Assembly (NCBI GenBank): GCA_018260425.1
Contig: JAGLBD010000036.1
Span: forward strand, 1 to 39,130
DNA: 39,130 nt
Reading direction: 5' to 3'
Origin: Pseudogulbenkiania sp.
GTDB lineage: Bacteria > Pseudomonadota > Gammaproteobacteria > Burkholderiales > Chromobacteriaceae
Both the position numbers and the translations under genes were made by a program. Below the pieces are notes generated by a model that did not search any database, was not told the DNA's origin, and saw only the letters and a program-made list of their open reading frames with translations. Within the stretch, counting starts at the first letter, position 1. Every line of letters begins with the position of its first letter. Positions 23,643-33,013 of this stretch are shown here, one piece after another.

Positions 23643-24343
23643 TCGAAGCTCCCTCCGCATCCGGATGGGCCAGGGTGCCCGACGAGTTTCCACCGTTGCC
23701 GGCCGCCGGGCAGGGTAGTGGTTCATTTGGCGCGCTGATGCGGGAAACTCGCAGCGAGGTCGAACGCTATATCGCCACCGGCGAGGGGGGCATGACCGCG
23801 CAGTTGAGTCCCGAAGCCCGGGTCGCCATGCTGCGGGCCCAAGGTCCCGCGTCGGCGCAAGCCCCGTCCGGTGCCAGCGATAGTCAGGCACGGGCGTTTC
23901 TGGATGAAATTCTGCCGCTGGCCCGCGAAGCCGGTCGTTCGCTGGGGGTATCGGCCGATCTGGTGGCCGCCCATGCCGCGCTGGAGTCGGCGTGGGGCAG
24001 CAAACCCTTGCGCGGCAAGGATGGCGCGAGCCGTTACAATCTGTTTGGCATCAAGGCCGACAGTGGCTGGCAGGGGCAGAGTGCGCTGGCCATGACCCGT
24101 GAGGCCGGCGAAGCTGCTGCACCGGCCGCCTTCCGTGCCTACGGCAGTCTTGCCGAAGGGTTTGGCGATTACCAGCGTTTCCTGAGCAGTAACCCGCGTT
24201 ACCGCAGTGTGCTGGGCAGTGGTGACAATGTCGCCGCGTTTGCCAAAGGGCTGGCACGTGCCGGCTATGCAACCGACCCGGCCTATGCTGACAAGCTGGT
24301 GGCGGTGGCCGGCAAGGTGCGTGCGCTGCTGCGTCAGCCCTGA
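23639..24343 (+). CDS. FlgJ-type muramidase as a separate protein
   Basis: 234 residues. About 80 N-terminal residues without clear structure are followed by a glucosaminidase (GH73, FlgJ C-terminal) domain at about 84-230. Its motifs are AAHAALESAWGSK with the presumed catalytic E116, then YNLFGIKADSGWQG, FRAYGSLAEGFGDYQRFL, NPRYRSVL and AGYATDPAYADKL. In enterobacterial FlgJ this domain is fused behind the rod-scaffold domain; here the scaffold part is a separate gene at 31231. No clear signal peptide is seen, so export through the flagellar apparatus is likely. Its end overlaps the convergent flgA by ten bases. Confidence 0.9.
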   Translation: MIEAPSASGWARVPDEFPPLPAAGQGSGSFGALMRETRSEVERYIATGEGGMTAQLSPEARVAMLRAQGPASAQAPSGASDSQARAFLDEILPLAREAGRSLGVSADLVAAHAALESAWGSKPLRGKDGASRYNLFGIKADSGWQGQSALAMTREAGEAAAPAAFRAYGSLAEGFGDYQRFLSSNPRYRSVLGSGDNVAAFAKGLARAGYATDPAYADKLVAVAGKVRALLRQP

Positions 24344-25032
24344 GCGCTCTCGGCCGGAGTGACGGTGCCGTCGGCATTCACTCGGGCGCGCAGCACTTTG
24401 CGCGACCCTGTTTTCATGACCTTGATCCAGTCGCCTTCACGGCCATTGTCCTGTGCCGTGGTCTCCACACTGATTTCCACGCCTTCCTCCTTGATTACCA
24501 GCGTCACCGTGCTGCCGCGCGTGATTTTCCAGGGCAGATCCAGCTGACGTCTGAGTAACACCTGTCCTTGCTTCATGCGGCGGCGACTGGCGATGCCCAG
24601 TGCCTCTTCGCTGCGCATCACCGTATCCGTTTCCAGTGTCCCCACCGTCTTGTCCGTCAGGGTCAGGTCGCCGGCATTCAGCGGCGTGCCCGGTGCAACG
24701 TCATTGGCCAGACTGACCACTTTTGCGCTGACCTGCAGGCGGGCCGCGACTGTGACCGAAAACGGTGTGTCGTCATGGCAGTCGATCCGGACGCTGCGGC
24801 GGATCAGGTTGTCGGTCGGAATGGCGTTGATCTCGACCGAGCGGCAGCGGCGCGAGGTCACTTCGGCAGGCGGATTGAGCAGCGTGACGTCAACGTTGAC
24901 CTCTTGCCAGCCTCGCTCGCGGGTCGCGGCAAGGACTTGCTGGCGGATTGCGTTGCGGCCTTGCTCGGCCAACGAGGCGGCCGCCGCAGGCAGCGCTTGC
25001 AGCAGTGCCAGAACGACTAATGTGTTTCGCAT
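24334..25032 (-). CDS. flgA: P-ring chaperone FlgA
   Basis: 232 residues from the ATG at 25032; the product starts with a signal peptide (MRNTLVVLALLQALPAAAAS). The C-terminal half is a SAF-like domain (VVSLANDVAPGTPLNAGDLT, later GSTVTLVIKEEGVEISVETT). It assists assembly of the FlgI P-ring in the periplasm. It is the only minus-strand gene in the right half of the flagellar locus. No ribosome site is visible before this ATG, and the upstream open frame has no better start. Confidence 0.92.
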   Translation of the reverse strand: MRNTLVVLALLQALPAAAASLAEQGRNAIRQQVLAATRERGWQEVNVDVTLLNPPAEVTSRRCRSVEINAIPTDNLIRRSVRIDCHDDTPFSVTVAARLQVSAKVVSLANDVAPGTPLNAGDLTLTDKTVGTLETDTVMRSEEALGIASRRRMKQGQVLLRRQLDLPWKITRGSTVTLVIKEEGVEISVETTAQDNGREGDWIKVMKTGSRKVLRARVNADGTVTPAESAQG

Positions 25033-25034
25033 GG

Positions 25035-25067
25035 TGTGATTATTACCACGTATTCGTGATTGGTAAT
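25035..25067. promoter_or_regulatory. Degenerate operator and dyad between flgA and flgB
   Basis: TGTGATTATTACCA (25035-25048) matches the flagellar operator in the left half-site and spacer, but its right half is altered. It overlaps a second dyad, ATTACC (25042-25047) with GGTAAT (25062-25067). The element starts three bases before the flgA ATG and 160-190 bases before flgB. It may control either direction. The rest of the gap to 25223 holds two small hairpins (25079-25092, 25156-25175) and no clear promoter. Confidence 0.35.
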
Positions 25068-25223
25068 TGTTGCGTATACGCTCGCGGGAGCGCTGTTTAG
25101 GATACGGCGTCAGGTGGGATTGCTGGAGCGTGTGCGAGGGTTTCGGGCAGAAACTGCACTGGCGACATGCAGTGCCTTCGATGCAAATCATCATATCTGA
25201 ACCGCGGGTTTGAAGGCAACATT

Positions 25224-25583
25224 ATGGGTATCAGCTTCGACAAGGCGCTGGGCGTACACCCGGCAGCATTGCGTTTGCGCTCCGAGCGCACCGAGATTCT
25301 GGCGTCCAATATCGCCAATGAGTCGACCCCGGGCTACAAGGCCCGCGACCTGGATTTCCGGGGACGCATGGCCAGCATTGCCGATGGTGTCGGTAGTGGT
25401 TTGCCATTGGACGACGACGATGAACCGCAGTACCGCATTCCCCATGCGCCTTCCCGCGACGGCAATACCGTCGAGATCGGCGTTGAACAAGCCGCCTTTT
25501 CCCAAAATGTCTCGGACTTCCAGATGAGCCTGACCTTCGTCAATATGAAGCTCAGGGGACTGTCCAAGGCGATCTCCGGATAA
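25224..25583 (+). CDS. flgB: Proximal rod protein FlgB
   Basis: 119 residues from the ATG at 25224, with a GAAGG ribosome site; the upstream 19 codons of the open frame are not typical of FlgB. Conserved rod motifs are NIANESTPGYKARDLDF (about 34-50) and the C-terminal helix VSDFQMSLTFVNMKLRGLSKAI. It forms the cell-proximal rod with FlgC and FlgF. First gene of flgB-L. Confidence 0.94.
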   Translation: MGISFDKALGVHPAALRLRSERTEILASNIANESTPGYKARDLDFRGRMASIADGVGSGLPLDDDDEPQYRIPHAPSRDGNTVEIGVEQAAFSQNVSDFQMSLTFVNMKLRGLSKAISG

Positions 25584-25591
25584 CCCGCCCC

Positions 25592-26002
25592 ATGTCATTC
25601 AAGGCTATTTCCCAAATTGCCGGTTCGGCGATGAACGCACAGATGGTGCGTCTCAATACCGTGGCCAGCAACCTTGCCAACGCCGGCACCGTCGCCGGTA
25701 CCGATCAGGATGCCTATCGCGCCCGCAAGCCGGTGTTTGCCGCGGTGATGCAGGAGGACGGCCGCAATGCCCGCGTTCAGGTGCTGGACGTGATCAAGAG
25801 CAAAGACCCGGTGCGCAAAGTGTACGAGCCGGGCAATCCACTGGCGGACGCATCGGGCATGGTGTTTTACCCGAACGTCAACGAGGTCGAGGAAATGACC
25901 GACATGATGTCGGCGACCCGTGCGTTCCAGACCAATATCGAAGTGTTGTCCAGGGTGAAAACCATGCAACAGGACCTGCTCAAAATGGGAGAGGGCTCAT
26001 GA
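25592..26002 (+). CDS. flgC: Proximal rod protein FlgC
   Basis: 136 residues, usual length. The N-terminus has RLNTVASNLANAGTV and the C-terminus NVNEVEEMTDMMSATRAFQT and VLSRVKTMQQDLLKM, the paired helices of rod and hook proteins. It follows flgB by eight bases and overlaps flgD by four bases. Confidence 0.95.
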   Translation: MSFKAISQIAGSAMNAQMVRLNTVASNLANAGTVAGTDQDAYRARKPVFAAVMQEDGRNARVQVLDVIKSKDPVRKVYEPGNPLADASGMVFYPNVNEVEEMTDMMSATRAFQTNIEVLSRVKTMQQDLLKMGEGS

Positions 26003-26694
26003 GTAACGTAAACGCCGCACAAAGCGGCCAGACGGCCAACGGCAATTCCGGCAGCAATCTGCCGACCGTGCCCGTCGCCAATGGCACGACGGACTCTTCC
26101 AATATGTTCATGACCTTGCTGGTGGCCCAGATCAAGAATCAGAACCCGCTGGAACCGACCGATGCCTCCCAGTTCGTCAATCAGCTGACCCAGATGAGTC
26201 AGATGAAGGCGACCGAGCAGCAAACGGCCATGGCCAAGAACAATGCCGTGTTGCTGGAAAACCTTCAGACCCTGGAGCTGGGGCGTCAGGTCGGTAGCGA
26301 GGTGATGGTGGAGACCTCGTCGGTCGCACTGGACAAAACCGCGCTGGCCACCCGCATCACTCTGGCCAACAACGCCACCAACGTCACGCTGGTCCTGACC
26401 GGTTCCGACGGCCAGACCCACCCGGTCGCACTGGGGCAGCACGCTGCCGGCGCGTTCGAGACCCGCATCGATCCTGTTGCGCTGGGTTTGCCGGCCGGTC
26501 GCTACGACATTGCCGTTACCACGGAAAACAATCAAAAGCCGGCGGTGGAAGTCGCCGGCGTGGTCGAGTCGGTGCGTGTCCCGCTGTCGGGAGGCTCGCC
26601 GCTGGTCAAGGTAAGTGGTGTCGGCGAAGTCGGTTTTGCCAATATTTCCCAAATCGGTCGTGCCCGTTCCGGCAACGCCGCCACGGTTTCCTGA
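25999..26694 (+). CDS. flgD: Hook cap protein FlgD
   Basis: 231 residues. The conserved N-terminal segment MFMTLLVAQIKNQNPLEPTD, then FVNQLTQMSQM, lies near 35-75, followed by the FlgD Ig-like/tudor region. It caps the growing hook and is removed when hook length is reached. Its ATG overlaps the flgC stop. Confidence 0.95.
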   Translation: MSNVNAAQSGQTANGNSGSNLPTVPVANGTTDSSNMFMTLLVAQIKNQNPLEPTDASQFVNQLTQMSQMKATEQQTAMAKNNAVLLENLQTLELGRQVGSEVMVETSSVALDKTALATRITLANNATNVTLVLTGSDGQTHPVALGQHAAGAFETRIDPVALGLPAGRYDIAVTTENNQKPAVEVAGVVESVRVPLSGGSPLVKVSGVGEVGFANISQIGRARSGNAATVS

Positions 26695-26724
26695 TCCTGA
26701 GATCGACTTGCAGAGGAGTGTTCA

Positions 26725-27906
26725 ATGAGCTTTGAAATCGCCTTGTCCGGCATCAACGCCGTCAACAGCCAGTTGTCCGGTGTCAGTAACAACATTGCCA
26801 ACGGCGGCACCTACGGCTTCAAATCGAGCCGTACCAACTTTGCCTCGACCTATGCCGGGGCGCAGCCAACCGGTTCGCAGGCCTCCTCCACCACGCAAAG
26901 CATTTCCCGCGGTGGTCCGACCACCTCGACCGGCCGTCCGATGGACGTGGCTATCGAAGGGCAGGGCTTCTTCATTACCCATGATGCGACCGGCAATACC
27001 GCCTATACCCGTGTGGGCATTTTCGGGACCGACAAAGACGGCTTTGTCGTCGACAGCGTGGGTCGCCGTGTGCAAGGCTATGCGGTGGATACCTCCGGTG
27101 CACGGGGGGCGATGGGCGACTTGAAAGTGCCGCAAGGCCAGATCCCTGCCAAGGCCTCCGATGCGGTCAACTTTGTCGCCAACATGTCCGCCGGCTGGAA
27201 AACACCCACCGGGACGTTCGACAAGGATAAACCGACCTCCTACAACGCATCGATGGTGACCGCCGTCTACGACTCCTTGGGCAATACCCACAATGTCACC
27301 CAGTACTTCGTCAAGACCGGTGCCAGCACTGTGGACGTCCATTACGCTTTTGACGGTGCGGCGTTGCCGGCAACCACGACCCTGACCTTCGATGCCACGG
27401 GGGCCATGGTGACTCCGAGCGCCCCGGTGGCGGTAAATTGCGGCACACCTGCCGGCGCGGCCGCGATGAACGTCAATTTCAATTACAGCGGCACCACCAG
27501 CTATGCCGGCGATGCCTCGACCACCGTCAATAGTCCGAACGGTTTTGCGTCGGGTTTGCTGACCGGCGTCAAGGTCGAGAACAGCGGCGACATCAGTGCC
27601 ACCTATAGCAATGGCCAGAAAAAAAGCTGCGGCATTCTGGCGCTGGCCTCCTTCCCCAACGAGAACGGTCTCGTGCAGATCAACAATACCAGCTGGACCG
27701 ATAGCCCGGCCTCCGGCGCGGTGATCGTCAACGTACCGGGCACAGGTCTGGCCGGCAAGCTGATTTCCGGGTCGCTGGAGCAATCCAACGTCGACATGAC
27801 GGCTGAGCTTGTCAACCTGATGGAGTCGCAGCGCACCTATCAGGCCAATACCAAGGTGATCTCGACCGAGAACCAGATGATGCAAGCCCTGATGCAGGCC
27901 ATCTAA
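26725..27906 (+). CDS. flgE: Hook protein FlgE
   Basis: 393 residues with a strong AGAGGAG ribosome site. The N-terminus is ALSGINAVNSQLSGVSNNIA and the C-terminus QSNVDMTAELVNLMESQRTY with ending QANTKVISTENQMMQALMQ; between them lie the hook domains, beginning with PMDVAIEGQGFF. It builds the hook, with length set by FliK. Confidence 0.96.
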   Translation: MSFEIALSGINAVNSQLSGVSNNIANGGTYGFKSSRTNFASTYAGAQPTGSQASSTTQSISRGGPTTSTGRPMDVAIEGQGFFITHDATGNTAYTRVGIFGTDKDGFVVDSVGRRVQGYAVDTSGARGAMGDLKVPQGQIPAKASDAVNFVANMSAGWKTPTGTFDKDKPTSYNASMVTAVYDSLGNTHNVTQYFVKTGASTVDVHYAFDGAALPATTTLTFDATGAMVTPSAPVAVNCGTPAGAAAMNVNFNYSGTTSYAGDASTTVNSPNGFASGLLTGVKVENSGDISATYSNGQKKSCGILALASFPNENGLVQINNTSWTDSPASGAVIVNVPGTGLAGKLISGSLEQSNVDMTAELVNLMESQRTYQANTKVISTENQMMQALMQAI

Positions 27907-27917
27907 GGAATCTCGTC

Positions 27918-28643
27918 ATGGACGCACTGCTATTTACTGCCATGAGCGGCGCCGACCGCGCCCTGCACGCCCAACAGGTGCATGCCAACAATATTGCCAA
28001 TGTCGAAACACGGGGGTTTCGTGCCGATATCGAGATGGCACAGAGCCAGACCGTCAAAGGCTACGGTTATGACTCGCGCCAGCAGGCCAGTCTGTCGGCC
28101 AATGCGGTCAATCTGACCCCGGGCACGCTGATGGCGACCGGCCGTGACCTGGACGTGGCCATCAAGGGCGAAGGTTTTTTTGCGGTGGAAGTGGGCGGCA
28201 AGGAAGCCTATAGCCGCGCCGGTGCCCTGACGGTCAGTGCCGATGGTCAGCTGCAGCTCAACGGCCATCCGGTGTTGGGCGATGGCGGGCCGATCATGTT
28301 GCCGCCCTTCACCAAGGTGCAGATTTCCGACAACGGTACCGTGGCGGTCCAGCCCGAGGGCGAGACCGCCTTGCAGGATGTCGACCGGCTCAAGACCGTG
28401 CAGTTGCCGGCCGGCGACGCCACCAAGAACGAGGCCGGACTGCTGGTGCGCCGCGATGGTCGTCCGGCGACAGCCAGCGATGACATCGAAGTCGCTGCCG
28501 GCCATCTGGAATCCGGCAATGTGTCGGCGGTGGAAGAGCTGGTGGCCACCATGACCCTTAATCGCAGTTTCGAAATGCAAATGAAGCTGATGCGTTCGGC
28601 GGATGACCTGGCAGATGCCGGCAACCGTCTGATGCGCGGCTGA
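27918..28643 (+). CDS. flgF: Rod protein FlgF
   Basis: 241 residues. It carries ALHAQQVHANNIANVETRGF at the N-terminus, RDLDVAIKGEGFFAVEV in the middle and SGNVSAVEELVATMTLNRSF at the C-terminus. It is a proximal rod component, between flgE and flgG as in most flg operons. Confidence 0.95.
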   Translation: MDALLFTAMSGADRALHAQQVHANNIANVETRGFRADIEMAQSQTVKGYGYDSRQQASLSANAVNLTPGTLMATGRDLDVAIKGEGFFAVEVGGKEAYSRAGALTVSADGQLQLNGHPVLGDGGPIMLPPFTKVQISDNGTVAVQPEGETALQDVDRLKTVQLPAGDATKNEAGLLVRRDGRPATASDDIEVAAGHLESGNVSAVEELVATMTLNRSFEMQMKLMRSADDLADAGNRLMRG

Positions 28644-28669
28644 CCCAACGTGCAAGGAAAGAGACCCTC

Positions 28670-29458
28670 ATGAATCCGGCAATGTGGATCAGCAAGACCG
28701 GCATCCAGGCTCAGGATGCCAAACTCACCGCGATCGCCAACAACCTCGCCAACGCCAATACGGTGGGCTTCAAGCGCGACCGCATGGTGTTCGAGGACTT
28801 GTTCTATCAGGTCGAGCGTCAGCCGGGTGCCAAGCTCGACGACAACAATCTGGCGCCGTCCGGTGTGCAGCTGGGTAACGGTACCCGTTTGCTGGGCACC
28901 CAGAAAATCTTTACCACCGGCAATATCATGACCACCGGTCAGTCGCTGGACGTCGCGATTGTCGGTAACGGCTTCTTGCAGGTGCAGATGAGTAGTGGCG
29001 AGACCGGTTACACCCGTGCCGGCCAGTTGCAGGTCAATGCCGAAGGACGGCTGGTGAACGCCCAGGGTCTGCCGCTGATGCCGGAGATTACCATTCCGGC
29101 CAACGCGACCAAGGTGTCGATCGCAGAAAACGGGACGGTGTCGGCCGCGATTGCCGGACAAACCACCCAGACCGAACTTGGGCAACTGACTCTGGCCAAT
29201 TTCATCAACCCGACCGGCTTGCTGGCGCTGGGCGACAACCTCTATCAAGAGTCGGACGCCAGTGGTCCGGCGACGGTGGGGGTGGCTGGCGAAGACGCCT
29301 TGGGCAAAATCAAGCAAGGTTCGCTGGAGGGCTCCAACGTTCAGGTGGTCGAGGAAATGGTCGACATGATCTCCGCCCAGCGTACCTACGAGATGAATGC
29401 CAAGGTGCTGACGGCCGCTGACAATATGATGCAATACCTGTCGCAGGCGGTACGCTGA
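28670..29458 (+). CDS. flgG: Distal rod protein FlgG
   Basis: 262 residues, usual length. Motifs include WISKTGIQAQDAKLTAIANN, NLANANTVGFKRDR, QSLDVAIVGNGFLQV and the C-terminal SNVQVVEEMVDMISAQRTYE. It forms the distal rod that crosses the periplasm. The stop overlaps the flgH ATG (TGATG). Confidence 0.97.
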   Translation: MNPAMWISKTGIQAQDAKLTAIANNLANANTVGFKRDRMVFEDLFYQVERQPGAKLDDNNLAPSGVQLGNGTRLLGTQKIFTTGNIMTTGQSLDVAIVGNGFLQVQMSSGETGYTRAGQLQVNAEGRLVNAQGLPLMPEITIPANATKVSIAENGTVSAAIAGQTTQTELGQLTLANFINPTGLLALGDNLYQESDASGPATVGVAGEDALGKIKQGSLEGSNVQVVEEMVDMISAQRTYEMNAKVLTAADNMMQYLSQAVR

Positions 29459-30108
29459 TGAAACGACTCGCCGCGCTGGCCCTGATCGGGCTGGCAGGGT
29501 GCAGCGTGATCCCGCCCAAGCCCCCGGTCGACGAAACGGCCTTGCCCGACATCGACGCCAGTCGCACTCACGGCAGCGCCGGCGGGGTGTTTCATCCATC
29601 GGCGTCGGTCAATCTGGTCAGCGACCGCCGCGCGGTACGGGCCGGCGACGTGCTGACCGTGGTGCTGCAGGAAAGTACCCAGGCCTCCAAGCAGGCCAAT
29701 ACCCGCTTCGACAAAAACTCCGGCATCAGTGCCAAACCGGCGGTGATTCTGGGCGGCAGTGCCATGGCGACCGAAATGGGCGTGGATGCCAAGCGCAATT
29801 TTGCCGGTTCCTCGTCCAGCACCCAGCAAAATGCCTTGAGTGGATCCATTACCGTGGTGGTGCACAAGGTGCTGCCTAATGGCCTGTTGCTGATCAAGGG
29901 CCAGAAAAAACTCAATATCAACCAGGACGACGAGTTCATTACCCTGAGTGGTTATGTGCGCGATGCCGATATCGAAGCGGACAACCGGGTCTCGTCGCAG
30001 CGCATTGCCAATGCCACCATTTCCTATACCGGCAAAGGCTCGCTCAACGATGCCAACACGGCGGGGTGGTTGACGCGTCTGTTTGCCAGCCCGTGGATGC
30101 CGTTCTGA
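29458..30108 (+). CDS. flgH: L-ring lipoprotein FlgH
   Basis: 216 residues. It has a lipoprotein signal peptide with the lipobox LAGC, giving acylated Cys15. Conserved segments are [15 protein letters not shown] and [20 protein letters not shown]. It forms the outer-membrane L-ring bushing around the rod. Confidence 0.96.
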   Translation: MKRLAALALIGLAGCSVIPPKPPVDETALPDIDASRTHGSAGGVFHPSASVNLVSDRRAVRAGDVLTVVLQESTQASKQANTRFDKNSGISAKPAVILGGSAMATEMGVDAKRNFAGSSSSTQQNALSGSITVVVHKVLPNGLLLIKGQKKLNINQDDEFITLSGYVRDADIEADNRVSSQRIANATISYTGKGSLNDANTAGWLTRLFASPWMPF

Positions 30109-30118
30109 GGATGTTGCG

Positions 30119-31216
30119 ATGCTGAAGTATTGTGTGGTGTTTCTGACGGGGCTGCTGATGGCGGCCCCGGTGTTGTCGCAACCGTTGCGGACGCTGGTGA
30201 GTGTCGAGGGGATCCGGGAAAACCAGTTGGTCGGCTACGGTCTGGTGGTCGGTCTTAACGGCAGCGGTGACAAGTCGCAGGTCAAGTTCGCCGGTCAGTC
30301 GGTAGAAAACATGCTCAAGCAGTTCGGCGTCAAGATGCCGGACAAGACCGATGTGAAGGTCAAGAATACCGCGGCGGTGATGGTCAGTGCCTCCTTGCCG
30401 CCGGGCTATCGCAAGGGGCAGACCATCGATGTGACGGTCTCCTCGCTGGGCGATGCCAAGAGTCTGCGTGGCGGTGTGCTGCTGCTTACCCAGTTGAAAG
30501 CCGCCGATGGCGAAACCTATGCGCTGGCCCAGGGCAATGTGGTGGTAGGTGGTGTTAGTGCGGCAGGAGCGAGCGGCTCCAGCGTGACGATCAATACCCC
30601 GACGGCCGGGCGTATTCCCAATGGCGCATCGATCGAGCAGGAAATCGATACCGACTTCAGTACCCGCCCGACCGTGCGTCTCAGTCTCAAGCGGCCGAAC
30701 TTCCAGACCGCGACCAATATCGTCAAGACCATCAATCGCCGTTACGGCAAAATTGCCAGCACCAGCGACGCGACCTCGATCGAGGTACGTGCGCCGGCCG
30801 AACCGACCGCCCGGGTGGCCTTCGTGGCGGATCTGGAAGCCCTGAATGTGGCGGTCGGCGCTGAAACGCCCAAAGTGATTTTCAATTCCCGCACCGGCAC
30901 GGTGGTGATCAGTGCCGGGGTGACGGTGCGTGCCGCGGCGGTGTCGCACGGTGCGCTCAAGGTGACCATTTCCGAAAAGCCGGCCGTCAGCCAGCCCGGC
31001 ATGTTGTCCGGGGGACGCACGGCGGTGGTGCCGCAGTCTTCGGTCAATGTCGATCAGGGCGGCAGTGGCCAGATGTTCAACTGGCCGGCCGGTGCCAGCC
31101 TGCAAACCATCATTAATACCCTCAATCGCGTCGGTGCCAGTCCGGACGATGTGATGGCCATCCTGCAGGCTCTGGATCAGGCCGGTGCCATCGAAGGCGA
31201 GTTGATCGTTATCTGA
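30119..31216 (+). CDS. flgI: P-ring protein FlgI
   Basis: 365 residues from the ATG at 30119, preceded by GAGG; the open frame extends back into flgH but the signal peptide ([20 protein letters not shown]) fixes the start. Typical motifs are [19 protein letters not shown] and [11 protein letters not shown], with the C-terminal [20 protein letters not shown]. It is periplasmic and forms the P-ring with help from FlgA. Confidence 0.97.
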   Translation: MLKYCVVFLTGLLMAAPVLSQPLRTLVSVEGIRENQLVGYGLVVGLNGSGDKSQVKFAGQSVENMLKQFGVKMPDKTDVKVKNTAAVMVSASLPPGYRKGQTIDVTVSSLGDAKSLRGGVLLLTQLKAADGETYALAQGNVVVGGVSAAGASGSSVTINTPTAGRIPNGASIEQEIDTDFSTRPTVRLSLKRPNFQTATNIVKTINRRYGKIASTSDATSIEVRAPAEPTARVAFVADLEALNVAVGAETPKVIFNSRTGTVVISAGVTVRAAAVSHGALKVTISEKPAVSQPGMLSGGRTAVVPQSSVNVDQGGSGQMFNWPAGASLQTIINTLNRVGASPDDVMAILQALDQAGAIEGELIVI

Positions 31217-31230
31217 CCGGGAGTCATGCC

Positions 31231-31623
31231 ATGACAGTACAGAACACCTTGCGATCCGGGGCGGGCACCGGGGCGGCCGGGCAGGAATTGCCCGCAGCCG
31301 TCCCGAGCGAGGCCGATGGCAAGCTCGCGCGTGCTTCGGAGGACTTCGAGGCGATGTTCATCCAGCAACTACTGCGCGAGATGCGCAAGAGCAATCAGAC
31401 CCTGAATGGCGAGGACAGTCTGTTCCACGGCCAGACCGGGCAGGAGTTGCTTGACTGGACCGACCAGCAGATGGCCAGCGTGCTGTCACGTCAGCACGCC
31501 TTCGGCATTGCCGGAGCGATCCTGCACCAGCTGAGACCGCCGGTCGACGCTGGCGGTAATATTCACGTTAATAATGCGGTCGCACCGGTCGCCTTGTCTG
31601 ATCAACAGCCTTCCGGGTCCTGA
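31231..31623 (+). CDS. flgJ: Rod cap/scaffold protein FlgJ, lacking the muramidase domain
   Basis: 130 residues only. The rod-binding domain is present (ASEDFEAMFIQQLLREMRKS at about 35-54, then DWTDQQMASVLSRQHAFGIA), but the protein ends where the glucosaminidase domain would begin in enterobacterial FlgJ. That domain is encoded separately at 23639-24343. The gene ends two bases before flgK. This is a clean short protein, not a truncation: no remnant of the missing domain follows. Confidence 0.93.
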   Translation: MTVQNTLRSGAGTGAAGQELPAAVPSEADGKLARASEDFEAMFIQQLLREMRKSNQTLNGEDSLFHGQTGQELLDWTDQQMASVLSRQHAFGIAGAILHQLRPPVDAGGNIHVNNAVAPVALSDQQPSGS

Positions 31624-31625
31624 CC

Positions 31626-32999
31626 ATGTCCATCATCAGCAATGCCCTGAGCGGCGCGATTGCCGCGCAGGCCGGCTTGTCCGCCACCAGCCAGAATATT
31701 TCCAACCAGTTGACCGAGGGCTACTCTCGGCAAGGGGTGGTGCTCAGTGCCATTACCCCGTCTTCCATGGCCGGGTTGAACGCAGGCAGTGGTGTGGAAG
31801 TCACCTCGATCCGCCGCGTCAGCGATAGCTTCAAAACCTTGCAGATGTGGCAGAGCGCCACGCTCAAAGGGGGCTACGATGCCCGCCAGCCTTACCTCAC
31901 TCAATTGGAAAAGGTGTTGGGCGATGAGGGCAGCAGCCTGAGCGGCGGCATCGATAATTTCTTCAAGGCGGTCAACGCGGTATCGACCGATGTGACCTCG
32001 CAGCCCTTGCGCCAGCAGGTGATCGATCAGGCCCAGGCGCTGGGACAACGTTTCAATTATCAGAACAAGGTGCTCGGACAGCAGCGTTCGGCCTTGCAGG
32101 AGCAACGGCGGGTCAGCGTGGCGCAGGTGAACACCCTGTCGCAGGACATCGCCGATATCAATCACCAAATCGACTTGTCGCGCGCGCGTGGCGGCAATGA
32201 TGCCGGCCTGCTCGACGAACGTGACCGCAAGATGGACCAATTGGCCTCGCTGGTCGATATCCAGGTCATCGGGGATACCACCGGACCGGTAAACGTTACT
32301 CTGAAAAACGGTCAGCCGCTGGTGCTGGGCGGCAATGCCGGTACCATGACCCTGAGCAAGCAGGCGGACGGCTCGCAACGTCTGGCCGTCAACTATGCCA
32401 GCGAAACCTTCAAGGTTGATTCGACACTGGTTGGCGGGCAGTTGGGTGGCTTGGCCAGTTACGAAGACGGCGTGTTGCTGCCGACGCTGGGCAAGATCCA
32501 GAGCATGGCGGAAGACCTGACCACGCGCGTCAATGCCACGCTGGCCAGTGGTTACGATATCGATGGCAATCCGGGCCAGCCGTTGTTCGTCTATGACCTG
32601 TCCAATCCGGCAGGCATGTTGACCGTCAATGGCAGTCTGGTGTTCCGCCAGTTAGGGTTTTCCGGGGATCCGGCCAAGCCGTCGGACAGCAGCAAGCTGC
32701 TCGAACTGGTCAAGCTCAAGGAAGCCCCGGTGGCGGCACTGGGCATGAGTTCGGTGGCCGATGCCTACTCGCAACTGATCGGTACCGTGGGTTTGCAGAG
32801 CAGCCAGAACCAGTCCTCCTTGTCCACGTCCAAGACAGTGCGCAATCAGGCCGAAGGCGATTGGAAGTCGACCAGCGCGGTCAACCGCGATGAAGAGGCG
32901 GCCAATCTTGTGCAGTACCAGCAAATGTACTTGTCGAACATGAAGGTCGTTTCGGTGGCCGGGCAGTTGTTCGAAAGCACCTTGTCCATGATGAACTGA
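31626..32999 (+). CDS. flgK: Hook-filament junction protein FlgK (HAP1)
   Basis: 457 residues, shorter than the roughly 550 of enterobacterial FlgK, as seen in lateral systems. The N-terminal SNALSGAIAAQAGLSATSQN with NISNQLTEGYSRQG and the C-terminal EEAANLVQYQQMYLSNMKVV are the conserved ends; the middle variable domain is reduced. It connects hook and filament with FlgL. Confidence 0.95.
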   Translation: MSIISNALSGAIAAQAGLSATSQNISNQLTEGYSRQGVVLSAITPSSMAGLNAGSGVEVTSIRRVSDSFKTLQMWQSATLKGGYDARQPYLTQLEKVLGDEGSSLSGGIDNFFKAVNAVSTDVTSQPLRQQVIDQAQALGQRFNYQNKVLGQQRSALQEQRRVSVAQVNTLSQDIADINHQIDLSRARGGNDAGLLDERDRKMDQLASLVDIQVIGDTTGPVNVTLKNGQPLVLGGNAGTMTLSKQADGSQRLAVNYASETFKVDSTLVGGQLGGLASYEDGVLLPTLGKIQSMAEDLTTRVNATLASGYDIDGNPGQPLFVYDLSNPAGMLTVNGSLVFRQLGFSGDPAKPSDSSKLLELVKLKEAPVAALGMSSVADAYSQLIGTVGLQSSQNQSSLSTSKTVRNQAEGDWKSTSAVNRDEEAANLVQYQQMYLSNMKVVSVAGQLFESTLSMMN

Positions 33000-33013
33000 C
33001 CGGAGGAGGTGAC

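Noticed and set aside
25079-25175. Small hairpins in the flgA-flgB gap as terminators or riboswitch
   Set aside because: Stems of five to six pairs without T-runs or any known riboswitch core; not distinguishable from chance.
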